A DNA stretch of 64,000 nucleotides from Blastococcus litoris (lineage in GTDB: Bacteria; Actinomycetota; Actinomycetes; Mycobacteriales; Geodermatophilaceae): contig NZ_QCZF01000008.1 in assembly GCF_003075095.1 (NCBI RefSeq), forward strand, positions 62,001 to 126,000, read 5' to 3'. Position 1 is the stretch's first letter. Each line of letters opens with the position of its first letter. The notes below the pieces were generated by a model. The model had not been told where the DNA came from. It did not search any database and was given only the letters and a program-made list of their open reading frames with translations. Positions 7,602 through 15,665 of this stretch are shown here, piece after piece. The position numbers were made by a program, and so were the translations under genes.

Positions 7602-8912
7602 GTGACTGCAGCCGGGACCGAACTGACCCTGCGGCACCCGGTGGAACGCTTCACCCTCGACAACGGGCTGCGCGTCGTCCTCGCCCCCGACCGCAGCGTG
7701 CCGGTGGTCGCGGTGAGCGTCTTCTACGACGTCGGGATGCGCAACGAACCCGAGGGGCGCACGGGCTTCGCCCACCTCTTCGAGCACATGATGTTCCAGG
7801 GCTCGGCCAACGTGCCGAAGATGGAGCACGCCCGCCTGGTGCAGGCGGCCGGCGGCACCTTCAACGGCTCGACCCACCAGGACTACACGAACTACTTCGA
7901 GGCGCTCCCGGCCGAGGCCCTCGAACGCGCGCTCTTCCTCGAGGCCGACCGCATGGCGGCGCCGGCGATCACCGAGGAGAACCTCCGCAACCAGATCGAC
8001 GTGGTGAAGGAGGAGATCCGGGTCAACGTGCTCAACCGGCCCTACGGCGCCTTCCCCTGGCTGCAGCTGCCGCAGATCGCCTTCGAGAGCTTCGCCAACA
8101 CCCACGACGGCTACGGCTCCTTCGTCGACCTCGAGTCCTCGACCGTCGACGACGCGGCCGACTTCTTCTCCACCTACTACGCACCCGGCAACGCCGTCCT
8201 CTGCATCGGCGGCGACCTCGACGTCGCCGAGACCGAGCGGCTGGTCCAGCGGTGGTTCGGCCCGGTGACCGCCCGACCGGTGCCGCCGCTCCCGCCGACC
8301 GGTGAGCCGCTGCCGACGAGCGTGCGCACCACGGTCGTCGAGGACGCGCTGGCCCCCGCGCCGGCCCTGGCCATCGGCTGGCGGGTCCCCGACCCCGTCG
8401 GCGACTTCGACCGCTACCTGGGCACCGTGCTGCTCGGCGAGCTGCTCAGCGAGGGCGACGCCTCCCGGCTGGAGCGCCGGCTCGTGCACGACGACCGCAT
8501 CGCCATCGCGCAGAGCAGCTACGTCGGTCTCTTCGGTGACCCGTTCGACGTCCGGGACGCCACGCTGCTCACCACCCAGGTGCACCACCCCGCCGCCGTC
8601 GCGCCGGAGACGGTGCAGGCCGCGGTGCACGAGGAGGTCGCGAAGATCGCCGACGACGGCGTCCCCGCCGACGAGCTGCGCCGCGTGCAGGCCCGCACCG
8701 AGGCGCAGCTGCTCCGGCAGGCCGACTCGGTGCTGGGCCGGACCCTCGGCTTCGCCGCTGCGGAGCTGGTCCACGGCCGTGCCGAGCTCGCCGGCGAGCT
8801 GGCCGCGCGGCTCGCTGCGGTGACGCCCGAGCAGGTGCAGGCCGCGGCCCGCGACCTGGATCCCGGCACCGCCGCCGTCCTCGAGCTGCGCGCCACGGGA
8901 GGACGGCGATGA
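7602..8912 (+). CDS. M16 zinc peptidase, catalytic subunit
   Basis: A 436-residue M16 (pitrilysin/processing-peptidase) protein. The inverted zinc motif HLFEH is at 58-62 and the distal ligand region ALFLEADRM is present, so this subunit binds zinc. The two halves are related M16 domains; the second carries no metal motif. The stop overlaps the start of the next M16 gene (ATGA). That neighbour lacks HxxEH but keeps the Arg/Tyr substrate-binding segment, so the two probably form an M16B heterodimer that degrades or processes oligopeptides. The GTG start follows a leaderless -10. It is the first gene of an operon with the second M16 gene and nudC. Confidence 0.9.
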   Translation: MTAAGTELTLRHPVERFTLDNGLRVVLAPDRSVPVVAVSVFYDVGMRNEPEGRTGFAHLFEHMMFQGSANVPKMEHARLVQAAGGTFNGSTHQDYTNYFEALPAEALERALFLEADRMAAPAITEENLRNQIDVVKEEIRVNVLNRPYGAFPWLQLPQIAFESFANTHDGYGSFVDLESSTVDDAADFFSTYYAPGNAVLCIGGDLDVAETERLVQRWFGPVTARPVPPLPPTGEPLPTSVRTTVVEDALAPAPALAIGWRVPDPVGDFDRYLGTVLLGELLSEGDASRLERRLVHDDRIAIAQSSYVGLFGDPFDVRDATLLTTQVHHPAAVAPETVQAAVHEEVAKIADDGVPADELRRVQARTEAQLLRQADSVLGRTLGFAAAELVHGRAELAGELAARLAAVTPEQVQAAARDLDPGTAAVLELRATGGRR

Positions 8913-10264
8913 GTCTCGACCTGTCCCTGATCCCGCCGCTGGGGGAGCCGCGGCCGCAGCCCGTCCCGACGGCGGTCGAGTCGACGCTGCCGAGCGGCCT
9001 GCGGCTGGTCGTGGTCCCGCGCCCCGGCGTCCCGCTGATCGAGCTGCGGCTGCGCGTGCCCTTCGCGGCGACGACGGCCGCCGACGCCGGCCTGCACACC
9101 GCGCAGGGCTCCGTGCTCTCCGGAGCGGTCCTGCTGGGCACCGCTGCCCACGACCAGACCGGCATCGCCCAGCTCCTGCAGGGCCACGGAGCCGAGCTGT
9201 CGGTCTCCACCGACCCCGACCGGCTGCTCTTGGCGACCACGCTGCTGCCCGACGGGCTCGGCCCCGTCCTCGGGGTGCTGGCCGAGCTGCTGACCGGGGC
9301 CACCTACCCCGACGACAAGGTGGAGGGCGAGCGCGAGCGCGTCGCCGAGCGGATCGCGATCGCCCTCTCCCAGCCCGGCGTCATCGCGCGCAGCGCCCTG
9401 GCCGCGCGACGCTACGGCGACCACCCCTACGCGATCACGCTCCCGGACCCGGGACTGGTGACCGGCGTCGACGGCGCCGCGCTGCGCGAGCTCCACCGCG
9501 CGCGGGTGCTCCCCGCAGGCAGCAGCCTGGTGCTCGTGGGCGACCTCGACCCGGCGGCCGCCGCCGACGCGGTCGCCGCGGCGCTGGGGGAGTGGGCCGG
9601 CAGCGGGCACGCCGTCGAGGCGCCCCCGGCACCCGAGCTGCACGGCGCCGGCATCGAGGTGGTCGACCGTCCTGGGGCGGTGCAGTCGAACATCCGCCTC
9701 GGCGGCCCGGCTCCCGGCCGGACCGACCCCGACCTGCCCGCGGTGCGCCTGGCCAACATGATCTACGGCGGGTACTTCTCCTCCCGCCTGGTCGAGAACA
9801 TCCGCGAGAACAAGGGCTACACGTACAGCCCGCGCAGCTCGGTCGACCACCTGGCCGCCGGCTCGTCGTTCCTCGTCGAGGCCGACGTCGCGACCGAGGT
9901 CACCGGCCCCGCACTGCTCGAGACCTGGTACGAGCTCGGCCGCATGGCCCTGCTGCCGGTGACCGAGGCCGAGCTCGACGCGGCGCGGCGCTACGTGCTG
10001 GGCAGCATGGCGCTGTCCACGGCCACGCACGCCGGGCTCGCCAGCACCCTCTCCGCCCTGGTCGGCGCGGGCCTGCCGCCGGGCTGGCTGGCCGAGCACC
10101 AGCAGGCACTGGCCCAGGTGACGGTCGAGCAGGTCCGGGAGGTCTCGCACCGGTACCTCGCCTCGACCGGGCTCACCGCGGTGGTCGTGGGCGACGCCGA
10201 GCGGATCTCCGGTCCGCTGGGTGCGCTCGCCCCGGTCAGCGTCCGGGCCGGCACCCCCGGATGA
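8909..10264 (+). CDS. M16 peptidase, non-catalytic partner subunit
   Basis: A 451-residue M16 family protein. The place of the HxxEH motif is occupied by HTAQGSVLSG, so zinc binding is lost. The C-terminal half keeps RENKGYTYSPRSS, the Arg/Tyr region that contacts substrate in active M16 enzymes. In characterised M16B heterodimers one subunit supplies zinc and the other supplies R/Y, and this pair has exactly that split. Its ATG start lies in the stop of the catalytic subunit (ATGA) and its stop overlaps nudC in the same way, implying coupled translation. A processing role for a specific peptide is possible but not shown. Confidence 0.88.
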   Translation: MSLDLSLIPPLGEPRPQPVPTAVESTLPSGLRLVVVPRPGVPLIELRLRVPFAATTAADAGLHTAQGSVLSGAVLLGTAAHDQTGIAQLLQGHGAELSVSTDPDRLLLATTLLPDGLGPVLGVLAELLTGATYPDDKVEGERERVAERIAIALSQPGVIARSALAARRYGDHPYAITLPDPGLVTGVDGAALRELHRARVLPAGSSLVLVGDLDPAAAADAVAAALGEWAGSGHAVEAPPAPELHGAGIEVVDRPGAVQSNIRLGGPAPGRTDPDLPAVRLANMIYGGYFSSRLVENIRENKGYTYSPRSSVDHLAAGSSFLVEADVATEVTGPALLETWYELGRMALLPVTEAELDAARRYVLGSMALSTATHAGLASTLSALVGAGLPPGWLAEHQQALAQVTVEQVREVSHRYLASTGLTAVVVGDAERISGPLGALAPVSVRAGTPG

Positions 10265-11181
10265 CGGTCCCCGCATCCGCGTGGCCGGAGGGCACCGGTC
10301 CCTCCACCGGCGAGGTCCCGGTGCTCAGCCGCGTCGCGCACGACCGGGCGCACCTGTCCCGCACGCAGCCCGACCCCACGGGCGGGCGGCCGGTCCGCGT
10401 CCTGACCGTCGACCTGAAGCGCACCGTGCCGGTGGTCGAGGGCGCCACCGGGCCGGCCCTGGTCTGGGACGAGCAGCCCGAGCTGCCCCTGGGCGCGGTC
10501 TACCTCGGCGAGGCCGACGGCGTCCCGTACGCGGCCGTACGCGGCGAGCGCTCCCTCACCGTGAACGGGCGGCCGGTGGACACCTGGACCGGGCTGCGCG
10601 AGGTCGGCGCCGACCTGGGTGACCTGGACGCCGGCCTGCTCGTCGAGGCCATCGGCATCCTGGAATGGCACGACCGGCACCGCTTCAGCCCGCTGACCGG
10701 CAACGCCACCACCGTGGAGCGCGCCGGCTGGGTGCAGCGCGACCCGGAGACCGGCACCGAGTTCTTCCCGCGCACCGACCCCGCGGTGATCATGCTCGTC
10801 CACGACGGCGACCGCGTCGTCCTCGGTCGGCAGGCCGTCTGGCCACCAGGACGCTTCTCCATCCTGGCCGGCTTCGTGGAGCCGGGGGAGTCGGCCGAGG
10901 CGGCGGTGGCCCGCGAGGTCGCCGAGGAGGTCGGCCTGGCGGTGACCGGCATCCGGTACGTCGGCAGCCAGCCCTGGCCGTTCCCGCAGTCGCTGATGCT
11001 GGGCTTCGTCGCCCGCGTCGATGGTCCCGACGACCTCGTGCTCGACCCCACGGAGATCGAGGAGGCCCGCTGGTTCACGCGGGAGGAGCTGGCTCGAGGG
11101 GAGGGACCGGCCGCGCTGCCGCCGCCGGTCTCGATCGCCCGGCACATCCTCGACCGCTGGATCGCCGGCGAGTTCAGCTGA
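10261..11181 (+). CDS. nudC: NAD(+) diphosphatase / Nudix hydrolase
   Basis: A 306-residue NudC-type enzyme that splits NADH to NMNH and AMP and in some bacteria removes NAD caps from RNA. The Nudix box GFVEPGESAEAAVAREVAEEVGL is complete, and the NudC signature SQPWPFPQS follows it. The zinc ribbon before the Nudix domain has no cysteines: the region reads LTGNATTVERAGW, so zinc is not expected. This is the usual third gene of the block also seen in mycobacteria. The ATG start overlaps the M16 stop. The gene converges with the kinase-like gene at 11174, overlapping it by 8 nt. Confidence 0.9.
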   Translation: MTVPASAWPEGTGPSTGEVPVLSRVAHDRAHLSRTQPDPTGGRPVRVLTVDLKRTVPVVEGATGPALVWDEQPELPLGAVYLGEADGVPYAAVRGERSLTVNGRPVDTWTGLREVGADLGDLDAGLLVEAIGILEWHDRHRFSPLTGNATTVERAGWVQRDPETGTEFFPRTDPAVIMLVHDGDRVVLGRQAVWPPGRFSILAGFVEPGESAEAAVAREVAEEVGLAVTGIRYVGSQPWPFPQSLMLGFVARVDGPDDLVLDPTEIEEARWFTREELARGEGPAALPPPVSIARHILDRWIAGEFS

Positions 11182-11827
11182 GGAAGCGGCCGGCCAGCAC
11201 GAGGGCCGGCCGGTCCGGGTGGTCGGCGAGGACGACGGCGTCGGCGAGCGCGGCCGGGTCGACCTCCTCGTCGTACCGGTCGAAGGCCGGCAGCTCCCAG
11301 GCCTGGTCCGGCGGGGTGAGCCGGCGGCGCGCGGCCGGTGCCATCCGCAGGTGGACCACGACGTCGAAGGGCAGCCCGATGCCCTGCAGGAGGGGCCCGG
11401 GCACCAGCAGCACGCCCGCCGGTGGGGCCGGCAGCCGGCGGGCCCGGGCGGCGCGGTCGCGGACGACGTCCCACAGCACGGGCAGGTACTCGCCGGTCCC
11501 GCCGGGCCCCACGGGGGCGAGCACCTCGCGGGTGAGCGCCCCGGCGTCGAGCCAGTCGGTGTAGCGGGCGTCGGGGTCGGTGCGTCCGTGCTCCAGCCGG
11601 AGCGAGGCTGGGCGGTAGAAGCCGTCGGCGGGGACGACGACGGCCGGGCGGCCCAGCGTCGGGAGGTGGTCGGCGACCGCCGCCGCGAGGCGCGCGGGAG
11701 CCGCCGCGTCCGGGCCGTCGAGGGCTATGCGCAGCGCGGATGCGCCCGGCTCGGGTGGCAGCGGGGCCAGGAGGGCGGCCAGGCGCTCGGCGAGGGCCGG
11801 CGGGGTGAGCGGCTGCGGACTGCTCAG
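11174..11827 (-). CDS. Uridine-kinase-like protein, degenerate P-loop
   Basis: About 217 residues if started at CTG 11827. It resembles actinobacterial 'uridine kinase' annotations. The P-loop position reads IALDGPDAAAPARLA, lacking the GKT/GKS. It is followed by VVVPADGFYRPASLRLEHG, RYTDWLDAGAL, LAPVGPGGTGEYLP and LLVPGPLLQG. No ATG, GTG or TTG occurs in frame upstream of GTG 11524, yet the similarity extends well past it. The most economical start is CTG inside a CTGA overlap with the ANTAR gene stop. If GTG 11524 is used, only 116 residues remain and the nucleotide-binding half is lost. ATP-dependent activity is doubtful. Confidence 0.6.
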   Translation of the reverse strand: MSSPQPLTPPALAERLAALLAPLPPEPGASALRIALDGPDAAAPARLAAAVADHLPTLGRPAVVVPADGFYRPASLRLEHGRTDPDARYTDWLDAGALTREVLAPVGPGGTGEYLPVLWDVVRDRAARARRLPAPPAGVLLVPGPLLQGIGLPFDVVVHLRMAPAARRRLTPPDQAWELPAFDRYDEEVDPAALADAVVLADHPDRPALVLAGRFLS

Positions 11828-12546
11828 GAAACGCCGTCCACGGCGGCGGCCGACGGCTCGCGGGGCGCGCGGGGCAGCGGGGGAGCCACCTCGGCGACCA
11901 CGGCGCCGGGACGCAGCCCGGGAGCGGGTACCGACCGGCTCCCGCGGCGGGAGGCGTCGTCGGCCGGTGGGGGGTCGGCGGTCAGGCCGTCGAGGACCTC
12001 GCGGGCCAGCTCGGCGACCGGCCGGCCCTGGGAGCGGGCGTCGCGGCGCAGCGACTCGAACGCGTCGCGGGCGCTGGTGCCGTGCCGCTCGGCCAGCACA
12101 CCGATGGCGCGCTCGGTGGAGACGCGCGCGGCCAGGGCGTGCTCGAGCTGCGCGACGGTGCGCTCCAGCTCGGCCACCCGTGCGGCCGCCGGGTCGAGCG
12201 GTTCGGCCTCCGAGGCGGGACCCCGGGCCGACCGGCGGGCGGTGCGGTCGGGCTCGACGAGGGCACCGAACTCCTCGGCCACGAGGTCGGCGAGCGAGAG
12301 ACCCTCCACCAGGTCTGCCGCCGGGTCGGCCCCGGCCGGGGACTGGACCGCCCAGCCGCGGGCAGTGCGGGTCAGCGCCACCGGGGAGGGGCAGGGCCCA
12401 GCCGGGGAGGGGGACTCGGGTCCCGAATTCTCCACGGGGGCCTCCGGGAGGGAGTCCGGCGAAGCGTGCCGGAGGACGTCGGTGCCGCGGTCGCGGCCCG
12501 CTCCAGGGCGATTGTGCCCTGTCGAGGGCCGGGGACCGGGGATCAC
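11824..12546 (-). CDS. ANTAR-domain protein without receiver
   Basis: A 240-residue protein. Its recognisable domain is an ANTAR RNA-binding helix bundle at about 130-200, including LEHALAARVSTERAIGVLAERHGTSARDAFESLRRDARS with the conserved A/IGVLAER core. Upstream is a charged stretch that may form a coiled coil (VAELERTVAQLEHAL). The N-terminal 100 residues and C-terminal 45 are proline- and alanine-rich with no receiver or GAF domain. ANTAR proteins usually act as antiterminators that bind paired RNA hairpins. The start used here (GTG 12546) lies 7 nt after the mrx1 stop, so the two may be co-transcribed. A start further in is possible, since the first 50 residues look atypical. Confidence 0.7.
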   Translation of the reverse strand: MIPGPRPSTGHNRPGAGRDRGTDVLRHASPDSLPEAPVENSGPESPSPAGPCPSPVALTRTARGWAVQSPAGADPAADLVEGLSLADLVAEEFGALVEPDRTARRSARGPASEAEPLDPAAARVAELERTVAQLEHALAARVSTERAIGVLAERHGTSARDAFESLRRDARSQGRPVAELAREVLDGLTADPPPADDASRRGSRSVPAPGLRPGAVVAEVAPPLPRAPREPSAAAVDGVS

Positions 12547-12553
12547 CTGGTGC

Positions 12554-12820
12554 TCACGCCTCCGCAGCCGAGCTCAGCTGGGCCTTCACCTGGTCGATCG
12601 AGGGGTTGGTCAGCGCGACGCCGTCCGGGAACACCAGCGTGGGCACGGTGCGGTTGCCGCCGTTGGCCTGCATGACCAGCTCGGCCGCCGTGGCGTCGCG
12701 CTCGATGTTGACCTCGGAGAAGGCGATCCCCTCGCGCTCCATGAGCTTCTTGAGCCGGACGCAGTACCCGCACCAGTCGGTGGTGTACATGGTCACGAGG
12801 GCCGTGGGGGTCGAGGTCAT
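12554..12820 (-). CDS. mrx1: Mycoredoxin-like glutaredoxin
   Basis: An 88-residue glutaredoxin-fold protein with active site CGYC at 17-20 (TTDWCGYCVRLKK) and the cis-Pro segment TVPTLVFPDG. It matches mycoredoxin-1, which reduces mycothiol mixed disulfides. Length and position divergent from uvrD2 both fit mycobacterial mrx1. ATG 12820 has a GGAGG site about 11 nt upstream. A SigR-like promoter (GGGAAG-N18-GTT) lies at 12893-12919 on the same strand, about 70 nt upstream, linking it to the thiol-stress sigma factor encoded at 54.0 kb. The ANTAR gene follows closely downstream. Confidence 0.92.
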   Translation of the reverse strand: MTSTPTALVTMYTTDWCGYCVRLKKLMEREGIAFSEVNIERDATAAELVMQANGGNRTVPTLVFPDGVALTNPSIDQVKAQLSSAAEA

Positions 12821-12892
12821 CGAGGGGGATCCTCCCTGGTAGCGCCGAGCGGGTCCACCCCCGTGAGGGTGGCCTTGATCTGTCCCCGGACC

Positions 12893-12919
12893 AACGCCCC
12901 GACCCTGGGGATGCTTCCC
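12893..12919 (-). promoter_or_regulatory. SigR-type promoter for mrx1
   Basis: On the minus strand GGGAAG (12914-12919) is followed by 18 nt and GTT (12893-12895). The SigR/SigH consensus is GGGAAT-N18-GTT, so one base differs. Mycoredoxin is a known SigH target in mycobacteria. Confidence 0.6.
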
Positions 12920-12986
12920 GGCCTCGTCGCACCCGGCTGAGAGGATCGGGGTACGCACGTCGGCCGCGAGGACGGAAGGGGGTCCG

Positions 12987-14999
12987 ATGGCGCAGACCGG
13001 AGCCGAACCGGCCTCCCGGGCCGAGGCCGTGCTCGCCGCGCTCGACGACGAGCAGCGCGCCGCCGCGCAGGCGGTCACCGGGCCGGTGTGCATCCTCGCC
13101 GGCGCCGGCACCGGCAAGACGCGCACGATCACGCACCGGATCGCCTACGGCGTCCACTCGGGGGTCTACGTCCCGGAGCAGGTCCTCGCCGTCACCTTCA
13201 CCGCCCGGGCGGCGGGCGAGCTGCGCGGGCGTCTGGCCGCCCTGGACGTCGGCGGCGTGCAGGCCCGCACCTTCCACGCCGCGGCGATGCGCCAGCTGCG
13301 CTACTTCGCGCCCCGGGTGCTCGGCGGCCCCATGCCGGGGCTGATCGAGAACAAGCTCCGCGTGGTCGCGACGGCGGCGGCGCGCAACCGCCTCACCACC
13401 GACCGCGCCAGCCTCCGCGACCTGGCCAGCGAGATCGAGTGGGCGAAGACCACCCTGGCCACGCCCGACGACTACCCGGCGCGAGCGCAGGCGGCCGGTC
13501 GCGAGCCGCCGTTCGACGCCGCCGCCGTGGCGTCCGTGTACGCCAGCTACGAGACCGCCAAGCAGCGCGACGGTGCCCTGGACTTCGAGGACCTGCTGCT
13601 GGTCACCGCCTACGCGATCGAGGAGCACCCCGCGGTCGCCCGCGAGGTGCGCGCGCAGTACCGGCACTTCGTCGTCGACGAGTACCAGGACGTCAACCCG
13701 CTCCAGCAGCGGCTCCTCGACGCGTGGCTGGGCGGCCGTGCCGAGGTCTGCGTCGTCGGCGACCCCAACCAGACCATCTACTCCTTCACCGGCGCCGATC
13801 CCGACTACCTGCTCGGCTTCGCCGACCGGTATCCCGACGCCGCGGTGGTCAAGCTCGAGCGCGACTACCGCTCGACCCCGCAGGTGGTCGGCCTGGCCAA
13901 CCGGCTGATCGGGCAGGCGCCGAAGCGCAAGGGGCTGCCCGGCCTGCGGCTGCTCGGCCAGCGCCCCGACGCAGGCGAGCCCACGTTCGTCGAGCACCCC
14001 GACGAGCCGGCCGAGGCGGCCGCGGTCGCGGCGAGGTGCAAGGCCCTCATCGACTCCGGGATGCCGGCTGCGGAGATCGCGGTGCTCTTCCGCATCAACG
14101 CCCAGTCGGAGGTCTACGAGTCGGCGCTGGCCGACGTCGGGGTGCCCTACGTGCTCAAGGGCGGGGAGCGCTTCTTCGAGCGGCCCGAGGTCCGCGAGGC
14201 CGTGCTGCTGCTCCGCGGCGCCGCCGCCGGGGGCAGCGACCCCGGCGCGCTGGTGCCCACGGTCCGCGACGTGCTGGCCTCCATGGGTTGGGCCGAGCAC
14301 CGGCCGCCGGCCGGCGGAGCCGCCCGGGACCGCTGGCAGTCCCTGGCCGCCCTCGTCGACCTCGCCGTCGACCTCGTCCAGGAGAACCCGACGCTCGACC
14401 TGGCCGGCTTCGTCGGGCACCTCGCAGAGCGGGCCAACGCCCAGCACGCCCCCACGGTGCAGGGCGTCACGCTGGCGTCGATGCACGCGGCCAAGGGCCT
14501 GGAGTGGGACGCCGTCTTCGTCGTGGGCCTGGTCGACGGCGTCGTGCCGATCTCCCAGTCGTTGAGCAGGCCCGTCGCGGTCGAGGAGGAGCGTCGCCTG
14601 CTCTACGTGGCCATCACGCGGGCGCGCGAGCACCTCTCGCTCTCCTGGTCGCTCGGGCGCAACCCGGGGGCCAAGCGCGCCCGTCCGCGCAGCCGCTTCC
14701 TCGACGGGCTGGCCCCCGGCTCCGGTCCCACCGCTCCCGCGGCCCGCCGGCCGGCCAAACGGGCGAAGGTGGTCCTCGAGGGCGAGGCGGGGGAGCTGTT
14801 CGAGCGGCTCCGGGCATGGCGCAGCCAGGCGGCGCAGTCGGCGTCGGTGCCGGCCTACGTCGTCTTCACCGACGCGACCCTCCAGGCCATCGCGGAGACC
14901 CGGCCCTCGACGATGCGCGAGCTGTCGGGGCTCCCCGGTATCGGCGCCCGCAAGCTGGAGCTCTACGGCGCGGACGTGCTGGCCACCGTCACCACCTGA
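12987..14999 (+). CDS. uvrD2: UvrD2-type DNA helicase with HRDC domain
   Basis: A 670-residue superfamily 1A helicase. Walker A AGAGTGKT is at 38-45, motif II is VVDEYQDVNPLQQ, motif III is VVGDPNQTIYSF, motif IV is ERDYRSTPQVV, and motifs V-VI include MHAAKGLEWDAVFVVG and YVAITRAREHL. The last 70 residues form an HRDC domain (SGLPGIGARKLELYG). In M. tuberculosis UvrD2 a tetracysteine motif sits between helicase and HRDC; here that linker (about 570-600, Arg/Ala/Pro-rich) has no cysteine at all. ATG 12987 follows a purine-rich GGAAGGGGG sequence. The gene is divergent from mrx1, as in mycobacteria. Confidence 0.93.
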   Translation: MAQTGAEPASRAEAVLAALDDEQRAAAQAVTGPVCILAGAGTGKTRTITHRIAYGVHSGVYVPEQVLAVTFTARAAGELRGRLAALDVGGVQARTFHAAAMRQLRYFAPRVLGGPMPGLIENKLRVVATAAARNRLTTDRASLRDLASEIEWAKTTLATPDDYPARAQAAGREPPFDAAAVASVYASYETAKQRDGALDFEDLLLVTAYAIEEHPAVAREVRAQYRHFVVDEYQDVNPLQQRLLDAWLGGRAEVCVVGDPNQTIYSFTGADPDYLLGFADRYPDAAVVKLERDYRSTPQVVGLANRLIGQAPKRKGLPGLRLLGQRPDAGEPTFVEHPDEPAEAAAVAARCKALIDSGMPAAEIAVLFRINAQSEVYESALADVGVPYVLKGGERFFERPEVREAVLLLRGAAAGGSDPGALVPTVRDVLASMGWAEHRPPAGGAARDRWQSLAALVDLAVDLVQENPTLDLAGFVGHLAERANAQHAPTVQGVTLASMHAAKGLEWDAVFVVGLVDGVVPISQSLSRPVAVEEERRLLYVAITRAREHLSLSWSLGRNPGAKRARPRSRFLDGLAPGSGPTAPAARRPAKRAKVVLEGEAGELFERLRAWRSQAAQSASVPAYVVFTDATLQAIAETRPSTMRELSGLPGIGARKLELYGADVLATVTT

Positions 15000-15097
15000 C
15001 CTGCGCCGGCGCCGCTCCGGACGCGGGCCGGGGTCCGCCCCGAGCGCGACGGCAGGCGCTCGACGTGGCCGTCCTGACACGTTCTGAGGAACTCGTC

Positions 15098-15137
15098 GTT
15101 AATTCGATTGACCCGCTTCCGGCCGGGGTCATAGTGT
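15098..15137 (+). promoter_or_regulatory. whiB7 leader promoter with AT-rich box
   Basis: A -35 TTGACC is at 15108-15113 and a -10 is either TAGTGT (15132-15137, spacing 18) or CATAGT (15130-15135, spacing 16). Directly before the -35 is the AT-rich GTTAATTCGA, unusual in this GC-rich DNA. WhiB7 proteins activate promoters with an AT-rich block next to the -35, so autoregulation is likely. The transcript leader would be about 520 nt. Confidence 0.6.
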
Positions 15138-15214
15138 CCCCGCACACACGAGATGCACCCCCGTGCTCCTGGCCGTCCTGGCCAGGGCCGCGACCGAGGA
15201 AGGAGGGGGTACCT

Positions 15215-15508
15215 GTGATCAGCACGACGTGGACCAAGACCCCCGCCGATCTCCTCGGCGCGGGTGGCATCGACGTGCGCCCGGCCTACGGCCCGGGCCT
15301 GTGCGGCGGCTCCGCCGATCTCCTGGCGGTGCAGATCGCTGCGCCCACCGCTCCGCTCCAGGGGACCGGTCTGCCCGCAGGCAGCACCGCTGTCCGCCTC
15401 CGTCCCGTCACGCGCCGGCCGATCGGCGACGTCGTCGTGACCGAGCACCTCTTCCAGAACAACGGCACCACCCTCGGGATCCACTCCTCGAGGAGACCGC
15501 AGAGCTAA
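15215..15508 (+). CDS. Leader ORF upstream of whiB7
   Basis: A 97-codon frame with GTG start 15215, preceded by a strong AAGGAGGGGG site 5 nt upstream. The product (VISTTWTKTPADLLGAGG to TTLGIHSSRRPQS) has no recognisable domain, signal peptide or membrane helix. It lies in the transcript leader of whiB7 and stops 21 nt before an intrinsic terminator. Leader ORFs that sense ribosome stalling are known for whiB7/wblC genes in other actinobacteria, though usually shorter. I therefore read it as a regulatory ORF rather than an enzyme. The last codons (GAGGAGACCG at 15490-15499) can pair with a sequence just before the terminator. Confidence 0.65.
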   Translation: MISTTWTKTPADLLGAGGIDVRPAYGPGLCGGSADLLAVQIAAPTAPLQGTGLPAGSTAVRLRPVTRRPIGDVVVTEHLFQNNGTTLGIHSSRRPQS

Positions 15509-15517
15509 GCGCTCGAC

Positions 15518-15529
15518 CGGTCCTCCTCC
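15518..15529 (+). promoter_or_regulatory. Anti-Shine-Dalgarno/antiterminator arm
   Basis: CGGTCCTCCTCC can pair either with GAGGAGACCG at the end of the leader ORF (one bulge) or with the whiB7 ribosome-binding site GGAGGAG at 15654-15660. It is a plausible switch element, predicted from complementarity only. Confidence 0.4.
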
Positions 15530-15570
15530 AGGCCGCGGAACCCGAACCCCGGGATCCGCGGCCTTTCTCT
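15530..15570 (+). terminator. Intrinsic terminator/attenuator before whiB7
   Basis: Perfect 10-bp stem AGGCCGCGGA (15530-15539) with TCCGCGGCCT (15555-15564), 15-nt loop, followed by the T-rich run TTCTCTTTCTC. It lies between the leader ORF and whiB7, so it should end transcription unless disrupted. Confidence 0.75.
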
Positions 15571-15665
15571 TTCTCCGCGACTCCCGGCACCGACCACCGG
15601 TCGGCGGGCCACCGCCGGCCACCTGCCTGAAGCCCAGCAGAGACGAGAAGCAAGGAGGAGCGGCA

